Positions 1 to 11,472 of a DNA stretch of 64,000 nt are shown here, piece by piece. The translations under genes and the position numbers were made by a program. The first letter of the stretch is position 1; each line of letters begins with the position of its first letter. The notes under the pieces were generated by a model that had not been told where the DNA came from, made no database searches, and was given only the letters and a program-made list of their open reading frames with translations. The stretch spans positions 29,281,501 through 29,345,500 of the forward strand of contig NC_068560.1 of the NCBI RefSeq assembly GCF_022201045.2, in the 5' to 3' direction. Origin of the DNA: Citrus sinensis. Lineage: Eukaryota; Streptophyta; Magnoliopsida; Sapindales; Rutaceae.

Positions 1-997
1 CAAGTATTGCTTGAAATTTTGGAGAATGACTTATTTGAAAAGTGTCATAGCATTTTGGGTTATACCATAATTTTAAAAAGTTTTGGGATTAACAAAGCAT
101 TACTTCGAATTTCTGAAATTGGACATATTTGTAAATGTTCATAACATTTTGGGCCATAATACAATTATAAAAAGTTTTGGGGCCAAACTATAATTTTAAA
201 AAATAATTCACTGTAGCAAGTGGCTTACCGGATATGGTAAACGGCAATCCAGATTTTGGGCAATAAGCTTCTGGAGCATAAACGGCTATCCGGATTTCAC
301 AAGCGGCAATCTGAATTTCAAAAGCGGCTAACCGGATATGAAAAGCGGCATGTCAGATATTCTGAAATTCAAATTTTTGCCTTAACGGTAACATAAAAGC
401 GGCTTACCGGATTCATAAATGGCAAGCTGGTTATGACCAAAAAGTGCATAACGGCTAGTTTTTGAGTTCAAACTATATAAACTCAAAACCAATTCATTTT
501 TGGCAATCTTGGCAAGCAAAAACAAGTGCACACAATATATATTGAGCTTCAATTTCGTAAATCATCTTTGTTCTTCAATTTGTATATCCACTCTTAAAGA
601 GAGTTTCATTGTTGTAATTTTCATTTCTCATCAAATTGTGAGTGTACAAGTGTGAGAAATACTTAGGGTGAAGAGATTGGAAAGATAATCTCTTGTTGTA
701 AAGGTTCATTGACACCTTGAAATCAATTGTAAATGTTTGAAGCCTTGGAAAGGCTTGGATAGTGAAATCCTCAAGCCCGGTGTGCTTGGAGGCATGGACG
801 TAGGCGGGGATTGCCGAACCACGTAAAAATCCTTGAGTTTGCTTTCTCTTCCCTTGCTCATTTATTATTGTGCTTTCATTGAATTTATTGTTTTTGAATT
901 TATTAAGACATTAGATTGGATTGTTATGTGGTTTGCTTAGCTTAATTTTTAAAATTCTAATTCACCTCCCCTCTTAGGTTGCCTAGTTAGTATTTCA
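1..997 (+). mobile_element. Ty1/copia-type LTR, 5' end outside the window
   Basis: The text has the look of a SIRE/Maximus-like copia LTR. It includes a run around 665-830 ending in a segment that reads like 'gccgaaccacgtaaaaatcc', then a C-rich tract and a 'ggttgcctag' block, and a terminal CA at 996-997. No primer-binding site or pol follows, so it is either a solo LTR or the 3' LTR of an element lying to the left. The left end and any target duplication are outside the window. Family assignment rests on pattern memory only. Confidence 0.55.
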
Positions 998-1009
998 AAT
1001 TCCACCAAT

Positions 1010-1766
1010 ATGAAGCCCTTCATTCCTAAACTTGTTGTTGAGCATGAACTTGAACTTTAGCCTCAACCTTTTCCTGAATTTTAGCCTTAATCCTAGTCTG
1101 AACCTCCATTTGAACTTTTGCCTCAACCTCAAACTAAACTTCAGCCTTAATTCTAGTCTCAACCTTAACCTCTTACTTAACCTGAACTTGAACCTCTCCA
1201 ACTTCATCAAGACACACCTATATTTGATAATGCATTTACTTCCGAACCACAAAACATCTATGATATACTACAAAAACTCGGGCCAGCAATCACTACTATC
1301 GAGAATCCAGCAATGCAGTTCATTACTCCTACAAAAGAACCTGTTGTTGAAATACCAGCAACTGAACCACAATTTGACCATACCCTATACCAAATTCCTA
1401 CAGTTAACCCTCCGTTACAGCAAGAAACACCATGTAATGAAGCTAATGAAGTTGCTGCACCCTTAGAATATAATGCTCTAGACAAAGCTGATGGTTGTGA
1501 AACTAATTCCTTCCACCTTTCACAATGCAATGACCATGTGTGGGACTTAAAAGTTGAGGATGCTAATGATTTATTTGAGTTTTCTATGGTGAATGATGAG
1601 GATGACATTGATTTTGATAAGGAGACAATTGATCTACCATTATCTAAGTTTTTCAAGGATTGTTCTTCACAACTATTTTCAAAGGATGCTATCCCTACAG
1701 AACCTCAGGCAGAAATAGTCACACTGAATATACAAGACTTGGCATTACAAGTTGACCAAGTATAGT
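1010..1766 (+). pseudogene. decayed repeat-rich reading frame of unknown origin
   Basis: One frame runs from about 1050 to the stop near 1765. It is open for about 565 bases from roughly 1200. The upstream part encodes a Pro/Gln/Glu-rich repeat broken by many TAG and TAA codons, nearly all where CAG or CAA would fit the repeat. That is the pattern expected when methylated cytosines in a silenced repeat decay to T. The open part is acidic (a run of Asp/Glu near 1600-1625) and has no domain I recognise. It sits directly after the copia-type LTR, so it may be a piece of a transposable element rather than a host gene. The opposite-strand and Leu/Asn-rich frames here are shadows of the repeat. Confidence 0.4.
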
Positions 1767-2976
1767 TTTCTAAAATAAAAGCAATAAAAGCCCCACCACA
1801 TTGTAAATATCCAAAAAAAAAAGCCCCACTTACATTTTATCTATTTTTAATTCGGATATATTTACAGCTATTCTTATTTTTTCTTCGAAAAGTTTTGCGT
1901 TCTTGATAAAATTATAAGATAACAAATTAATTAAAGAAGTAAGCATTTTGGCCATAAACGTTTGAATTTCACATGGACAATCTTAGGCCAGGGTAGTAAT
2001 ATTTAAAGATATCTTTATATATAAATAATATCAATCTCCACTAATAAATTATGTGCACGTTGGTTCGGGAGCTGGTCCGAGATGATTTTTTTATATATAA
2101 TATTGTTGATGCTTGTTTTTGGTCAATTAGAAAATAAAATAAACAGCACGAGCTAAATAATATAATAAAAAATTTACGTGGTTTAACACTAAACTTATGT
2201 CAATGGGAGTTAAAAGTATAACTTTTACTATTCAATAATAATTACAGTAGAGTTCTTTTCTTTTTTTTAGCCATTTGCTTTTAGATTTTTACTTACCCAT
2301 TATTCATTTAGAACTTTCTATTTATAGTATAATTTTTCAATATTTTAAGTCGTTGATAACCACCCCTTATTATGATTTGATTCCACCACTTCATTAGAGT
2401 TTGATTAAGAATTTATATTTATATCCTTCTCAAATTTGGTCTCTCAAGCTTCTAGATTTTTTTTTTTTTGGTTTACAATCACTTTATCTTGTACGCACAC
2501 ACTCTCGTGTTTTATTTTTACTTTGCATGACCCACTTTCACTTTTCACCCTCCATGCTCTTTAATAAATTATTTTCCTTTTATGCTCTACACTCGACTTT
2601 TGTGCATGGCTTTACAATCTTCACTTTCCCAATAATAGATATATTTATAAGTTTAGTTTTTTAAAATAAACTTTCTTTTGATGATTTAGCCCATGTTATT
2701 TTAAAACTTTAACAATTTAATCTAATATCCTTTTTCAATTTTAAACCCAAAACAAAGCATTTTAATTAACAATAACGGGAAATCAATGATTGCACGTCCA
2801 TTTTCCGGATTCTAGCAAGTTAATTAAAAAGTCAGTCATGAATATGTGTGTGTGTGTTATTTTGATCCTGTGATCTGTTGCACTCCCTTTAAGAGAACAC
2901 CAATACCGACAGCCGGTATGTGAATCAAAAAACAAAAAGGAAAAAAAAAACATTTATTTATTCATCAGAAAACATT
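1767..2976. other. intergenic, left edge of duplication unit 1
   Basis: No gene is supported. Bases 1785-1885 resemble 4150-4260 (an 'attcggatatattt-cagct-ttcttatt' block), a dispersed direct repeat. Bases about 1955-2035 resemble 20780-20860 (the 'cagggta-taata' block), which marks the shared left boundary of duplication units 1 and 2. The rest is AT-rich, with a poly-T run at 2458-2469 and a short GT run near 2848. Confidence 0.5.
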
Positions 2977-3546
2977 TTAATTAAGTACACTTGATGGATT
3001 AATTAAGGTCGACAAGATCTCATACACAGCTCCGGTAAAATTAAACAGTTTTTTGTTCTCTTGAACATATAATTGTACGCCATTTTCAGCACAAAAACCA
3101 GCAGCATAATTGCAAACATTAACTGCCGATATTGCATCCTCATAATTTCTTTTGTCAAAACCAGGAAATCCGTGATTATCCATTTGCCATATTGCAGCAT
3201 CGTAGTTAACAAGACAGTCATCAATATATTCCTTTGTCCAGTGATCCGTTGCGTTCTTCTGTGCCTTCAGAAAGTATGATTTTGCCACTTTGATCTTTTC
3301 ATATGAAATATTCATCCCAACGCCCACAAGGCTGGTTAAGTTTGCTGCTGCTCGGCTCCGAGGATCCGACTCAAAAACTGATATGCATTCCTTGGCAAAT
3401 TCTGTGACGTTGCAAGATTTTCCTATTAGTGGGACACCATCACTATTTTCACTTTTTGCTTGTGCGGCTGTCACAAGCATAAGATGAATGAAAATGGAGC
3501 ACACAAAAACAAAAAGGGGTAGGTGAAACCTAATTTGACCCGCCAT
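2977..3546 (-). CDS. plant invertase/pectin methylesterase inhibitor (PMEI) domain protein
   Basis: A 189-residue intact single-exon protein. Residues 1-30 form a secretion signal with a hydrophobic core (LFVFVCSIFIHLMLVTA). The PMEI four-helix domain follows. Cys45 and Cys54 are the N-terminal hairpin pair, Cys111 lies in the YIDDC motif, and Cys145 and Cys152 are near the end. Several N-glycosylation sequons are present (NVT, NLT, NIS, NAT). Members of this family block cell-wall invertase or pectin methylesterase in the apoplast. The sequence looks closest to the Platanus Pla a 1 type, but the target enzyme cannot be read from sequence. The start is the first Met, followed directly by the signal peptide, and a TATA box lies about 65 bases upstream. 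It is divergent from the CRP exon at 4778. Two decayed copies of it lie at 25361-25918 and 28389-28492. Confidence 0.88.
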   Translation of the reverse strand: MAGQIRFHLPLFVFVCSIFIHLMLVTAAQAKSENSDGVPLIGKSCNVTEFAKECISVFESDPRSRAAANLTSLVGVGMNISYEKIKVAKSYFLKAQKNATDHWTKEYIDDCLVNYDAAIWQMDNHGFPGFDKRNYEDAISAVNVCNYAAGFCAENGVQLYVQENKKLFNFTGAVYEILSTLINPSSVLN

Positions 3547-3605
3547 TCAATTCTTTCTACTCAATCAATTGCAAAAACCTTATTGTAACTTAGTTTGTCC
3601 CTCCC

Positions 3606-3617
3606 ATATATATAACT
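3606..3617 (-). promoter_or_regulatory. TATA box of the intact PMEI gene
   Basis: Read on the minus strand the sequence is 'gttatatatatggg', about 60-70 bases upstream of the PMEI start codon. That is a normal distance for a plant TATA box with a short leader. A tandem AATAAA-like signal lies on the minus strand just past the stop at about 2953-2963. Confidence 0.6.
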
Positions 3618-3659
3618 GTATAAACCACGCGATTTGCGTGACATTGATTTTCTAATATT

Positions 3660-4777
3660 TGACAATTAATAGTTGCCTTCCAAGTAGGTATGCAAAAACT
3701 AAAAATGTTCTGTCTAAATTAATATATGGAGGAGATTTGCCATATACGGTGGATTTTTTACGTTAAATTATAATCATTAAAGTTGGCAAGTAATTTAATT
3801 ACTATATTTTATTGATATTGTTATTATTTTTATTAAAGTGGAGCTACTTATACTCTGAAAATTATTATGAAGACTCATATAAAAGATACGATTATTTGAA
3901 CCAATCAAAATAGGCTCATGTAAAAGAGGTTATTGTAAACTAATCAAAACGCTCAACACAACCATTTTTAAATAAATTTTTTCATTACTAACATATCCAC
4001 ACTTCAAATTACTATTTTAAAGAAAATAATTTCATTTAAAGATAATCATTATTATTTTACATTAGTGTTTTTTCTTCATTCTTTTTCTTGTGTCGATTTG
4101 ACTGTTTATCCCTTGATAATTGTTTGTACTTTTAGTGTGTGATGATTACATATTATGCAGCCCCTCTTATATTATAAATATGACCAAAAAAAAAAGGGCC
4201 CGACTTTAATTATATCTCTTTTTAATTCGGATATATTTGCAGCTGTTCTTATTTAATTTGATTATTTTTGGAAATATTTAGGGTGAAATTGAAATTTTCG
4301 TTTTGGGGGGTAAAATGGTCATTTTTTTAGGTTTCCGTTAGTTTTCTTAATGAATTCCAAATGGAAGTGAAAAAGTAAAATAAAATGTAAATTTAGGTAG
4401 ATTCCAAAAAAAAAAAAAGAATTGTGTGTTTTTTAAAAAATTTGATAAAACAGGTGGACGGTGGATATTTTTCCTTTTTTTTTTTTGGGTTTCTCTTTCC
4501 TCTGTGGCAATCTTTTTTTTCCTTAGCGGCAGCCATGTAGTTTTTTTTTTCTTTTTTAATGCGATGGCCATAGCCATGGGTACCGCTTTCATCATAAATT
4601 CCTGATGTATATTTTAAATCCCCCCCCCCCCCCCGGTCTATATATATATATATATATATATATGTATTATTTTCAACGGTAACCTGAATAGTATATCAAA
4701 TATTATACAGAGATAGCTAGCATACTTTAAAAGGTAAGTTTAAAGTTAATTAATTGATAGTTGATCGATGCATGGAG
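3660..4777. other. intergenic between PMEI and CRP exon 2; lost first exon
   Basis: This is the space where CRP exon 1 should lie by comparison with the other units. No 'gagatatgaa' start context or signal-peptide exon is present. Bases about 3836-3890 resemble the end of a GAGTGGAGCTAT-type inverted-repeat transposon. Homopolymers crowd 4400-4660: T and A runs, a 15-base C run at 4620-4634 and a TA repeat at 4638-4663. Intron-like sequence homologous to the 35.7 kb gene starts again at about 4665. Confidence 0.5.
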
Positions 4778-4938
4778 GTCAGCAGTATGGAGCAGATGCA
4801 AGGTTTGGTGTAAGGCGGTGCAATACAACCGCGGATTGTTTTCCACCCTGTATATGTGATGGTTATTTCTGTAATTGTCATGTACAACAAGAACCCGTCA
4901 ATATTGGGCAAAAGATAATGGATAATCGCCATTCATGA
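4778..4938 (+). pseudogene. orphan second exon of a cysteine-rich secreted peptide (CRP)
   Basis: The exon follows an AG acceptor (4776-4777) in the same phase as the intact genes at 27855 and 35820, and it is open to TGA at 4936-4938. It encodes about 53 residues with cysteines spaced C-x5-C-x3-C-x-C-x4-C-x-C and a tail containing VNIGQKIMDN, matching the tail of the 35.4 kb copy. The downstream 3' region is also similar. The signal-peptide exon is not found upstream. The copy is therefore probably inactive, unless an unrecognised exon supplies a start. The acceptor context has changed from 'atgcag' to 'atggag'. Confidence 0.65.
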
Positions 4939-5155
4939 TTTAATTTGTAATATACATGATAATAGGAGTGCATGCATGCCTATATTTGCAGAGATGCATT
5001 TTCATGTATGTGTGTATAACTTCTGAAGTTCTGTACTTCTATGATGAATAATTGTTTAAGTAATAAAACAATATTCAAGTTGCATCTTTCTTTTCTTTTC
5101 TTTTTTTTAATAGACATAATAACTTATTCAATAGATCGATATACATTCAACCTAT

Positions 5156-6603
5156 TGATTAGTTTTAAAAATTGTTTAATTATCAAGCAATAATATGTTA
5201 TTTTATGTTTATGTCATAATTTATGTTTGTGTTTATGCAATATATTAGGAATTATTAATTATATTTTAAATATAATTAATTTTGTGTATTTTTATGTGTT
5301 TATTAGGAAAAATATTAATTTCACGTAATTTGAGGCTCCAAACAGATAAACGGAGGTCAAATTTTGATTCCGGAGGTCCGAAAATCTTAAGATCAGTCAA
5401 GATCGGCTTAAAATTGGGCTTGTGTAAAAAAAGTTGACTTTTCCTGTTGACTAAGCACTGATTGGATAATGAAATGAGCTTACAATAGATATGAGTGCAT
5501 GGGATAGCTGGCAATTTTGATTAAATCTCAACCGTTCATGATTCAATGACCATGATTGTGCCACGTGGCAATGGTTGGTGAAGCAAGTTGTAGGATCCGA
5601 ATCTTTGTATTCGGGTCGACCCGATCCACCCATTAACCTGCCAAATCTCAACCGTTCTTTGGCAAAATCGAACGAGTCAAACGATGCCACGTGTGATGTT
5701 GACTTTTGAAGTTTGACCAGCCGTTGGATCTTGATCTAAAGGTTGTTAGGAGCACATGCATGAAGCTTATAATGGACCGCAAAGCACTGGATTATGAAGT
5801 TATTTTGCTATAAATAGAGTCTCATTTTTATGTTTTTAATTATCTCTCTACAACTCTCTTCTTCTCAAAATCTCTCCATCTCCTTGTAATCTTGATTTCC
5901 AATGTGTTTTTAATATTTTGTATAATTATTTTTATAAATAAAATTAGTTTTATTTCCAATTTTAGTTATTTTTATTACTTTTAATTACAAGTAATTTAAT
6001 TTTACTACTTCTTTTTATTTTAATTATGCTTACCTAAATAATATTAGTTAGGGGAAGGTGAAACTCTTAGGAAATAAATATGATTTAAGCAAATTCTATT
6101 TTTAATTTTATAAAATAAATTATTTTCTATTTAATTTTATACATATTTTATATTTTGAAATTTTGATTTATTGTAGACAAACAAATGAATTTGGCACAAT
6201 AAATTCTTAATATCTTAATATAAGGTATGGTAAAATGGTATTTTGACTTATTGTAGACAAATTAAATTTTGTCACAATAAATACTTAATCCATCATAAAA
6301 TTAAAGGGAAAATAATAATAATTTATATAATTAATCTTTTGGGCAATAAATCTAAAAAAAGGGCAAAAAGAATTTATTAAGTTTTATTTACTTCTAAGAG
6401 TGGATCCATAACCCTAACTAGTTCAATTTCATAGTTTCATTTAAATTAAGTTGTTTATATTTAAGTTTTAATTTCAATTTTTAGTTAAAATAAAATAAAT
6501 TAATTAAATCTTTTTTCTGTGGATCGACCTCGGACTCACCGAGTTATAATACAACAAGACAATCTTATACTTGAGAGTTAAAAATTACTTTTAAATTGTG
6601 TCA
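5156..6603 (+). repeat. 5' LTR of the Athila-type element
   Basis: The LTR is 1448 bases, from TGATTAG to GTGTCA. The same sequence returns at 16608-16692 and 19387-20755 with scattered substitutions and small indels, so the insertion is not recent. A TATA-like 'ctataaatagag' lies at about 5810-5820 and probably marks the promoter and R region. Confidence 0.9.
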
Positions 6604-6609
6604 AGTTTT

Positions 6610-6627
6610 TAGTGCCGTTGCTGAGGA
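6610..6627 (+). promoter_or_regulatory. primer-binding site, tRNA-Asp type
   Basis: The sequence 'tagtgccgttgctgagga' lies 6 bases inside the 5' LTR end. It resembles the complement of the 3' end of plant tRNA-Asp used by Athila elements (TGGCGCCGTTGCC...), with several transitions. The degeneracy fits an inactive copy. Confidence 0.65.
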
Positions 6628-7373
6628 AAAATTTTTATTTTACTTTATTTTTCTCTTTGTGTAAATTTTCGTTTGTCCCCTTTTCTTTTTTTTTTAAATT
6701 ATCTTTTGTCCCCCATATCTTTCATAATTCTCGTTTCACCCCAACAATTCTCATTTCTAGCTCAATCTTCTCGTAATTACGTTTTGACCCCAACATCTTT
6801 CAACCGTTTCACTTTCATCCCAAATGACTCAATTCTAAACTTCTAAAAATTACGGTGTGGCCATAAAATTAACAATAATTTGCAATAGAATCCCTAGACG
6901 AAATTTCTCAAAATAATTAAGACTTGGACTTACATCTTGGACATACTTTGGACTTATTTGGACTTATTTTGGACTTAATTTGGACCAAACTAACTTTAAC
7001 TACTAACTCTAATTACTAACTCTTAACTTACTAACTGCTAACTGCTAACTTTTTTTATTTCAGTTATTTAATTTTCTACATTTATTTTATTTCGTATTTA
7101 TTTATTTTTGCTTTATTGGTAGGTTCAACCACCATTTTTTATTTTGCATTTATTTTATTTTATTTTTTTTTACTTCATTGGTGGGTTCAACCACCATTTT
7201 TTTCTTTTTCTTTCTTTTGCATTTATTTTATACTTAATTTTATTTTTAATTGGTGGGTTCAACCACCAAAATTGTTATTTAATTTTCTTTTGTACACTTA
7301 TATTATTTGCATATTTAATTTTTTATTTTGTTATTAATTTGTGTGAATATTATCTTTAAAAAATAACCATTGC

Positions 7374-8504
7374 ATGAGACGTTGGTCTCGATTTTCAAGT
7401 GGCAGGTTAATTCGTAGATCTCAATCTCCACCACCGATCATGGATGAGAATCAAGACGAAAACGTTTTGGGCGACCTTAATCCTCAAATTGATCAGGGAA
7501 ACAACCATTCTCAACATGGGCATGATCAGAATCAACCAAGAACTCTAAGAGACTACATGAATCCAACCAGAACCGGAGCACCGTCGTGTATAGTATTTCC
7601 TCCAGAATCATCTCAATTCAACTTTAAACCATGTATTATCCAACTTTTACCAACATTTCATGGTTTAGAATTTGAGAATCCGTACTTGCATCTAAGAGAT
7701 TTTGAGGAAGTTTGTAATACATATACGGACCAAAATTGTAGCATGAACATAATTAGATTAAAGCTTTTTCCTTTTTCATTAAAAGACAAAGTTAAAACTT
7801 GGCTACAAAACCTTAGATCTGGATCAGTAAGAACTTGGAATAGCATGCAAGAACAGTTTTTGAAAAAATTCTTTCCACCTCATAGAACAAATTCTTTTAA
7901 AAGACAAATCGCTTCTTTCACTCAAAAAATGGAGAAACATTATACCAATGTTGGGATAGGCTTAAAGAGTTGCTTAACATATGCCCACATCATGGTTTTG
8001 AAACTTGGCAATTGGTCACTTACTTCTACGAGAGCTTAATACCCCAAAGTAGACAAGTTGTTGACATGATGTGTAATGGTGAATTTAGGGATAAAATTCC
8101 TGAGGATGCACTAGATTACGTTGACCAATTAGCTGAAAATGCACAATATTGGGATACCTGATACTGTTGGAACTTTTGAATTGACAAATAAACAACAACC
8201 GTCTCTATCTAGTGGAGGAATCCATAACCTTAGGGAAGATCATGATTTACAAGCAAAATTTGCATCTGTAGTTAGGAAAGTTGAAGCTTTGGAGCATAAA
8301 AAGAATGATCAAGTAAAATCCGTTCAAGAAATTGCATGTAACATATGTAGTTTGAATGATCATTTCACTCAAGAGTGTCCCACTTTGCTTACACTTAAAG
8401 AATGTCTAAATGATCAAGCTAATGTCATTAACACTTTCAATAAACCAAACCCATATTCACAGACTTATAATCCTGGTTGGAGAAATCATCCGAATTTTAA
8501 TTGA
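7374..8504 (+). pseudogene. gag of the Athila-type element, frameshifted
   Basis: The first frame (7374-8039) opens with an Arg/Ser-rich stretch and the Athila gag signature LRDYMNP. It continues through helices such as FPFSLKDKVKTWL and FLKKFFPPHRT. The frame shifts near 7930-7970 (CPHHGFETW continues in another frame) and again near 8140. The last part carries a CCHC zinc knuckle, C-x2-C-x4-H-x4-C, at about 8337-8378. It would have been a capsid/nucleocapsid polyprotein. The frameshifts make it non-functional. Confidence 0.8.
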
Positions 8505-8843
8505 AGGAATAATAATAATAATGCACGATCCTCATAAGCACCACCTCCATAAAATTTTCAAAATGCTCAGCCTTATGCACCATGTGTTCCACCACCCTGG
8601 AAAAATCTGGAAGACACAATGCATTAATTCATCAGAAAGCAAGATGTCATTAACAATCAAAATGCACAAACTTTTTCTGATTTGAAAGATAGTCTTGCTA
8701 AAATTGCTTCTGCACTCACCATTCAAGAAAAAGAAAAATTTCCAGCCCAACCATAACCAAATCTTAAGATTCAACAAAATCCACTCACAGACCAAGTCAA
8801 GTTAGTTATAACTCTTCGTAGTGGTAAGGTTGTTGATAGACCT

Positions 8844-9600
8844 ATGCCTGAACCTTATGAAAATGATAAAAATTCAAAGGGTAAGGAAGGACTAAATGAA
8901 CTTACACCTAGTGAAAAAATAACTAGTGTTCCACCTAAACCACCATTTCCGCATGCATTGAATAAACCAAGGAAACCAAACCACTCTTATGAAATTTATG
9001 AAATCTGTAAGCAAGTGAAAGTTAACATTCCTCTATTAGATGCAATCAAGCAGGTACCTTCATATGCTAAATTTTTAAAGGACTTGTGTATTATTAAGAG
9101 GAAATTGAAGGTAAGAAAAAGTGCTTTAATGGCCGAACAGGTAAGTACAATTCTGTCTACTAATAATAAGTTGAAATATAAAGATCCTGGTTGTCCTACC
9201 ATTTCTTGTATTATTGGTAATCATAGAATTTAGCATGCTTTACTAGATCTTAGTGCTAGTGTTAATTTGCTTCCATATTCAGTTTATCTTCAACTTAATC
9301 TTGGTGAGTTAAAATCAACTTCAACTACACTTTTGTTTGCCGATAGATCAATTAAAGTATCAAAAGGAATAGTGGAAAATGTTTTAGTATAAGTTGATAA
9401 ATTCATCTATCATGTGGATTTTATTGTTTTGGAAACTGAACTTGTTGTGAATAATTACAAACCAATTCCTGTGATTTTAGGTCGACCATTTTTAGCAACT
9501 GTTAATGCTTTGATTAATTGTAGGAATTGTTTAATAAATTTATCTTTTGTGAATATGACTTTGGAATTGAATGTTTTCAACATGTGGAGGCAACCTAATG
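8844..9600 (+). pseudogene. retroviral-type aspartic protease region
   Basis: The linker and protease region are split into frames by stops near 9232 and 9390. The active-site segment reads LLDLSASVN where Athila proteases have DLGAS, so the loop Gly is Ser in this copy. The flap-side PVILGRPFLA motif is present at about 9460-9490. The catalytic Asp is kept, but the in-frame stops and the loop change mean no active protease. Confidence 0.75.
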
Positions 9601-10207
9601 AAGAAAATGAGAATGAAGATGATACTGATGAACAAAAGGAATTGCTTGAATCTTGTATCGAGGAAAATATTCAAAAACGGGATTTTTCTGAACTCTCTAA
9701 TGTTTGTTTAGTTAATTCAATTGAGTCAAATAAGCAACTTGAACTTAATATTTCTAATATAAATTCGTTGCTTGATTCTATGCAGACTTCACAAAATTAT
9801 GATGACGAGCCAAAATTTAAGGAGCTTGGAAGTATTGAAAAGACAGAACAACAAAAAGCACCTAAACTAGAATTAAAACCTTTGCCTGAAGGATTAAAGT
9901 ATGTTTTTCTTGGAGAAGAACAAACTTATCCTGTTGTGATTTCTTCTACTTTAACAAGCGACCAAGAAGGTAAGTTACTAACTGTTCTTAAAAAGCATAA
10001 AAATGCAATTGGATGGACTTTAAATGATATTAAAGGCATTAATCCCTAAATATGCACACATAGAATTAATTTGGAACATGTCAATAACCTCAAAAAAGAT
10101 TAAACCCACACATGAAAGAGGTAGTCAAAACAGAAGTCCTTAAATTACTTGATGTGGGAATTATCTACCCTATTTCTGATAGTAAGTGAGTAAGTCCTAC
10201 ACAAGTA

Positions 10208-11366
10208 GTGCCTAAAAAATCTGGAATCACTGTTGTTAAAAATGAAAAAGGTGAATTAATTCCAACACGAATTACATCTAGTTGGCGCATGTGTATTGAT
10301 TATAGAAAGTTAAATGAAGCCACTACAAAAGATCATTTTCCATTACCATTCCTTGACCAAATCTTAGAAAGAGTAGCAGGACATCCCTACTACTGTTTTT
10401 TAGATGGATATTCAGGTTATTATCAAATTCCTATAGCACTTGAGGATCAAGAAAAGACCACATTTTCATGTCATTTTGGAACATTTGCATTTAAAAGAAT
10501 GTCATTTGGGCTTTGTAATGCTCTTACAACATTTCAAAGATATATGTTAAGCATTTTTTTGTGATATGGTTGAATATTATTTAGAGGTCTTTATGGATGA
10601 TTTGACTGTGTTTGGGAATTATTTTGATGATTGCCTTGATAATTTGGAGAAAATTTTAAAAAGATGTATTGAAAAAGAACTCGTGTTGAATTGGGAAAAA
10701 TGTCACAACATGGTTACTTTTGGAATTATTTTGGGTCATGTTGTTTCTATTAAAAAAATTGAAGTTGACAAAGTAAAAATCGAAGTCATATCTAAATTGC
10801 CACAACCAAAAATAGTTAGAGATGTGCGATCCTTTTTAGGACATGCAGGATTTTATAGGAGGTTTATAAAAAACTTTAGTGCCATATCTAAATCACTTTC
10901 TAACCTCTTATTAAAAGATGAATCGTTTGAATGGAATGATGATTGCCAAAAATCTTTTGAAAAAATAATTTGTCTTTTAACATTTGCACCTATTATGCAA
11001 TCTCCTGATTGGTCTTTGCCCTTTGAATTAATGTGTGATACAAGTGATTTTGTTGTTCGTGTTGTTTTAGGACAAAGAAGGGATGGTAAGCCTTTTGTAA
11101 TTTATTATGCGAGTAAGACTTTGGATAGTGCTCAAATGAATTATTGTACAACTGAAAAAGAATTACTTGTTGTGGCATTTGCATTAAACAAATTCCGTTC
11201 ATATTTGCTTGGCTCTAAATCTATTGTGTTTATTGACCAAGCTGCTGTGAGATATTTGATGAGTAAACATGATGCCAAACCGAGACTAATTCGTTGGATT
11301 TTGTTACTTCAAGAATTTGACCTTACCATCTATCAAGACCCACATCCGAATTCTGCAATGATATAA
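10208..11366 (+). pseudogene. reverse transcriptase and RNase H, interrupted
   Basis: The reverse transcriptase fingers and palm run in one frame to a stop at 10562-10564, including WRMCIDYRKLNE and the first catalytic Asp in FLDGYSGY. They resume with the FMDDLTVFG catalytic box at about 10595. RNase H follows with CDTSD and TEKELL at about 11030-11170. The AT-rich, stop-bearing frame between 10049 and 10208 would be the upstream part. The motifs are recognisable, but this copy cannot yield a polyprotein. Confidence 0.82.
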
Positions 11367-11472
11367 CACCCATAAATGATTTTTTCCCTGATGAATTTTT
11401 ATTTTTTGTTACTTCAATGCCATGGTATGCTAACATTGTTAATTTCCTTGATACGGGTAAAATGCCTTTGCA

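Noticed and set aside
1032..1466. Leu/Asn-repeat frame with a start codon
   Set aside because: It is an off-frame reading of the Pro/Gln repeat. The neighbouring frame carries the protein-like text into 1313-1765.
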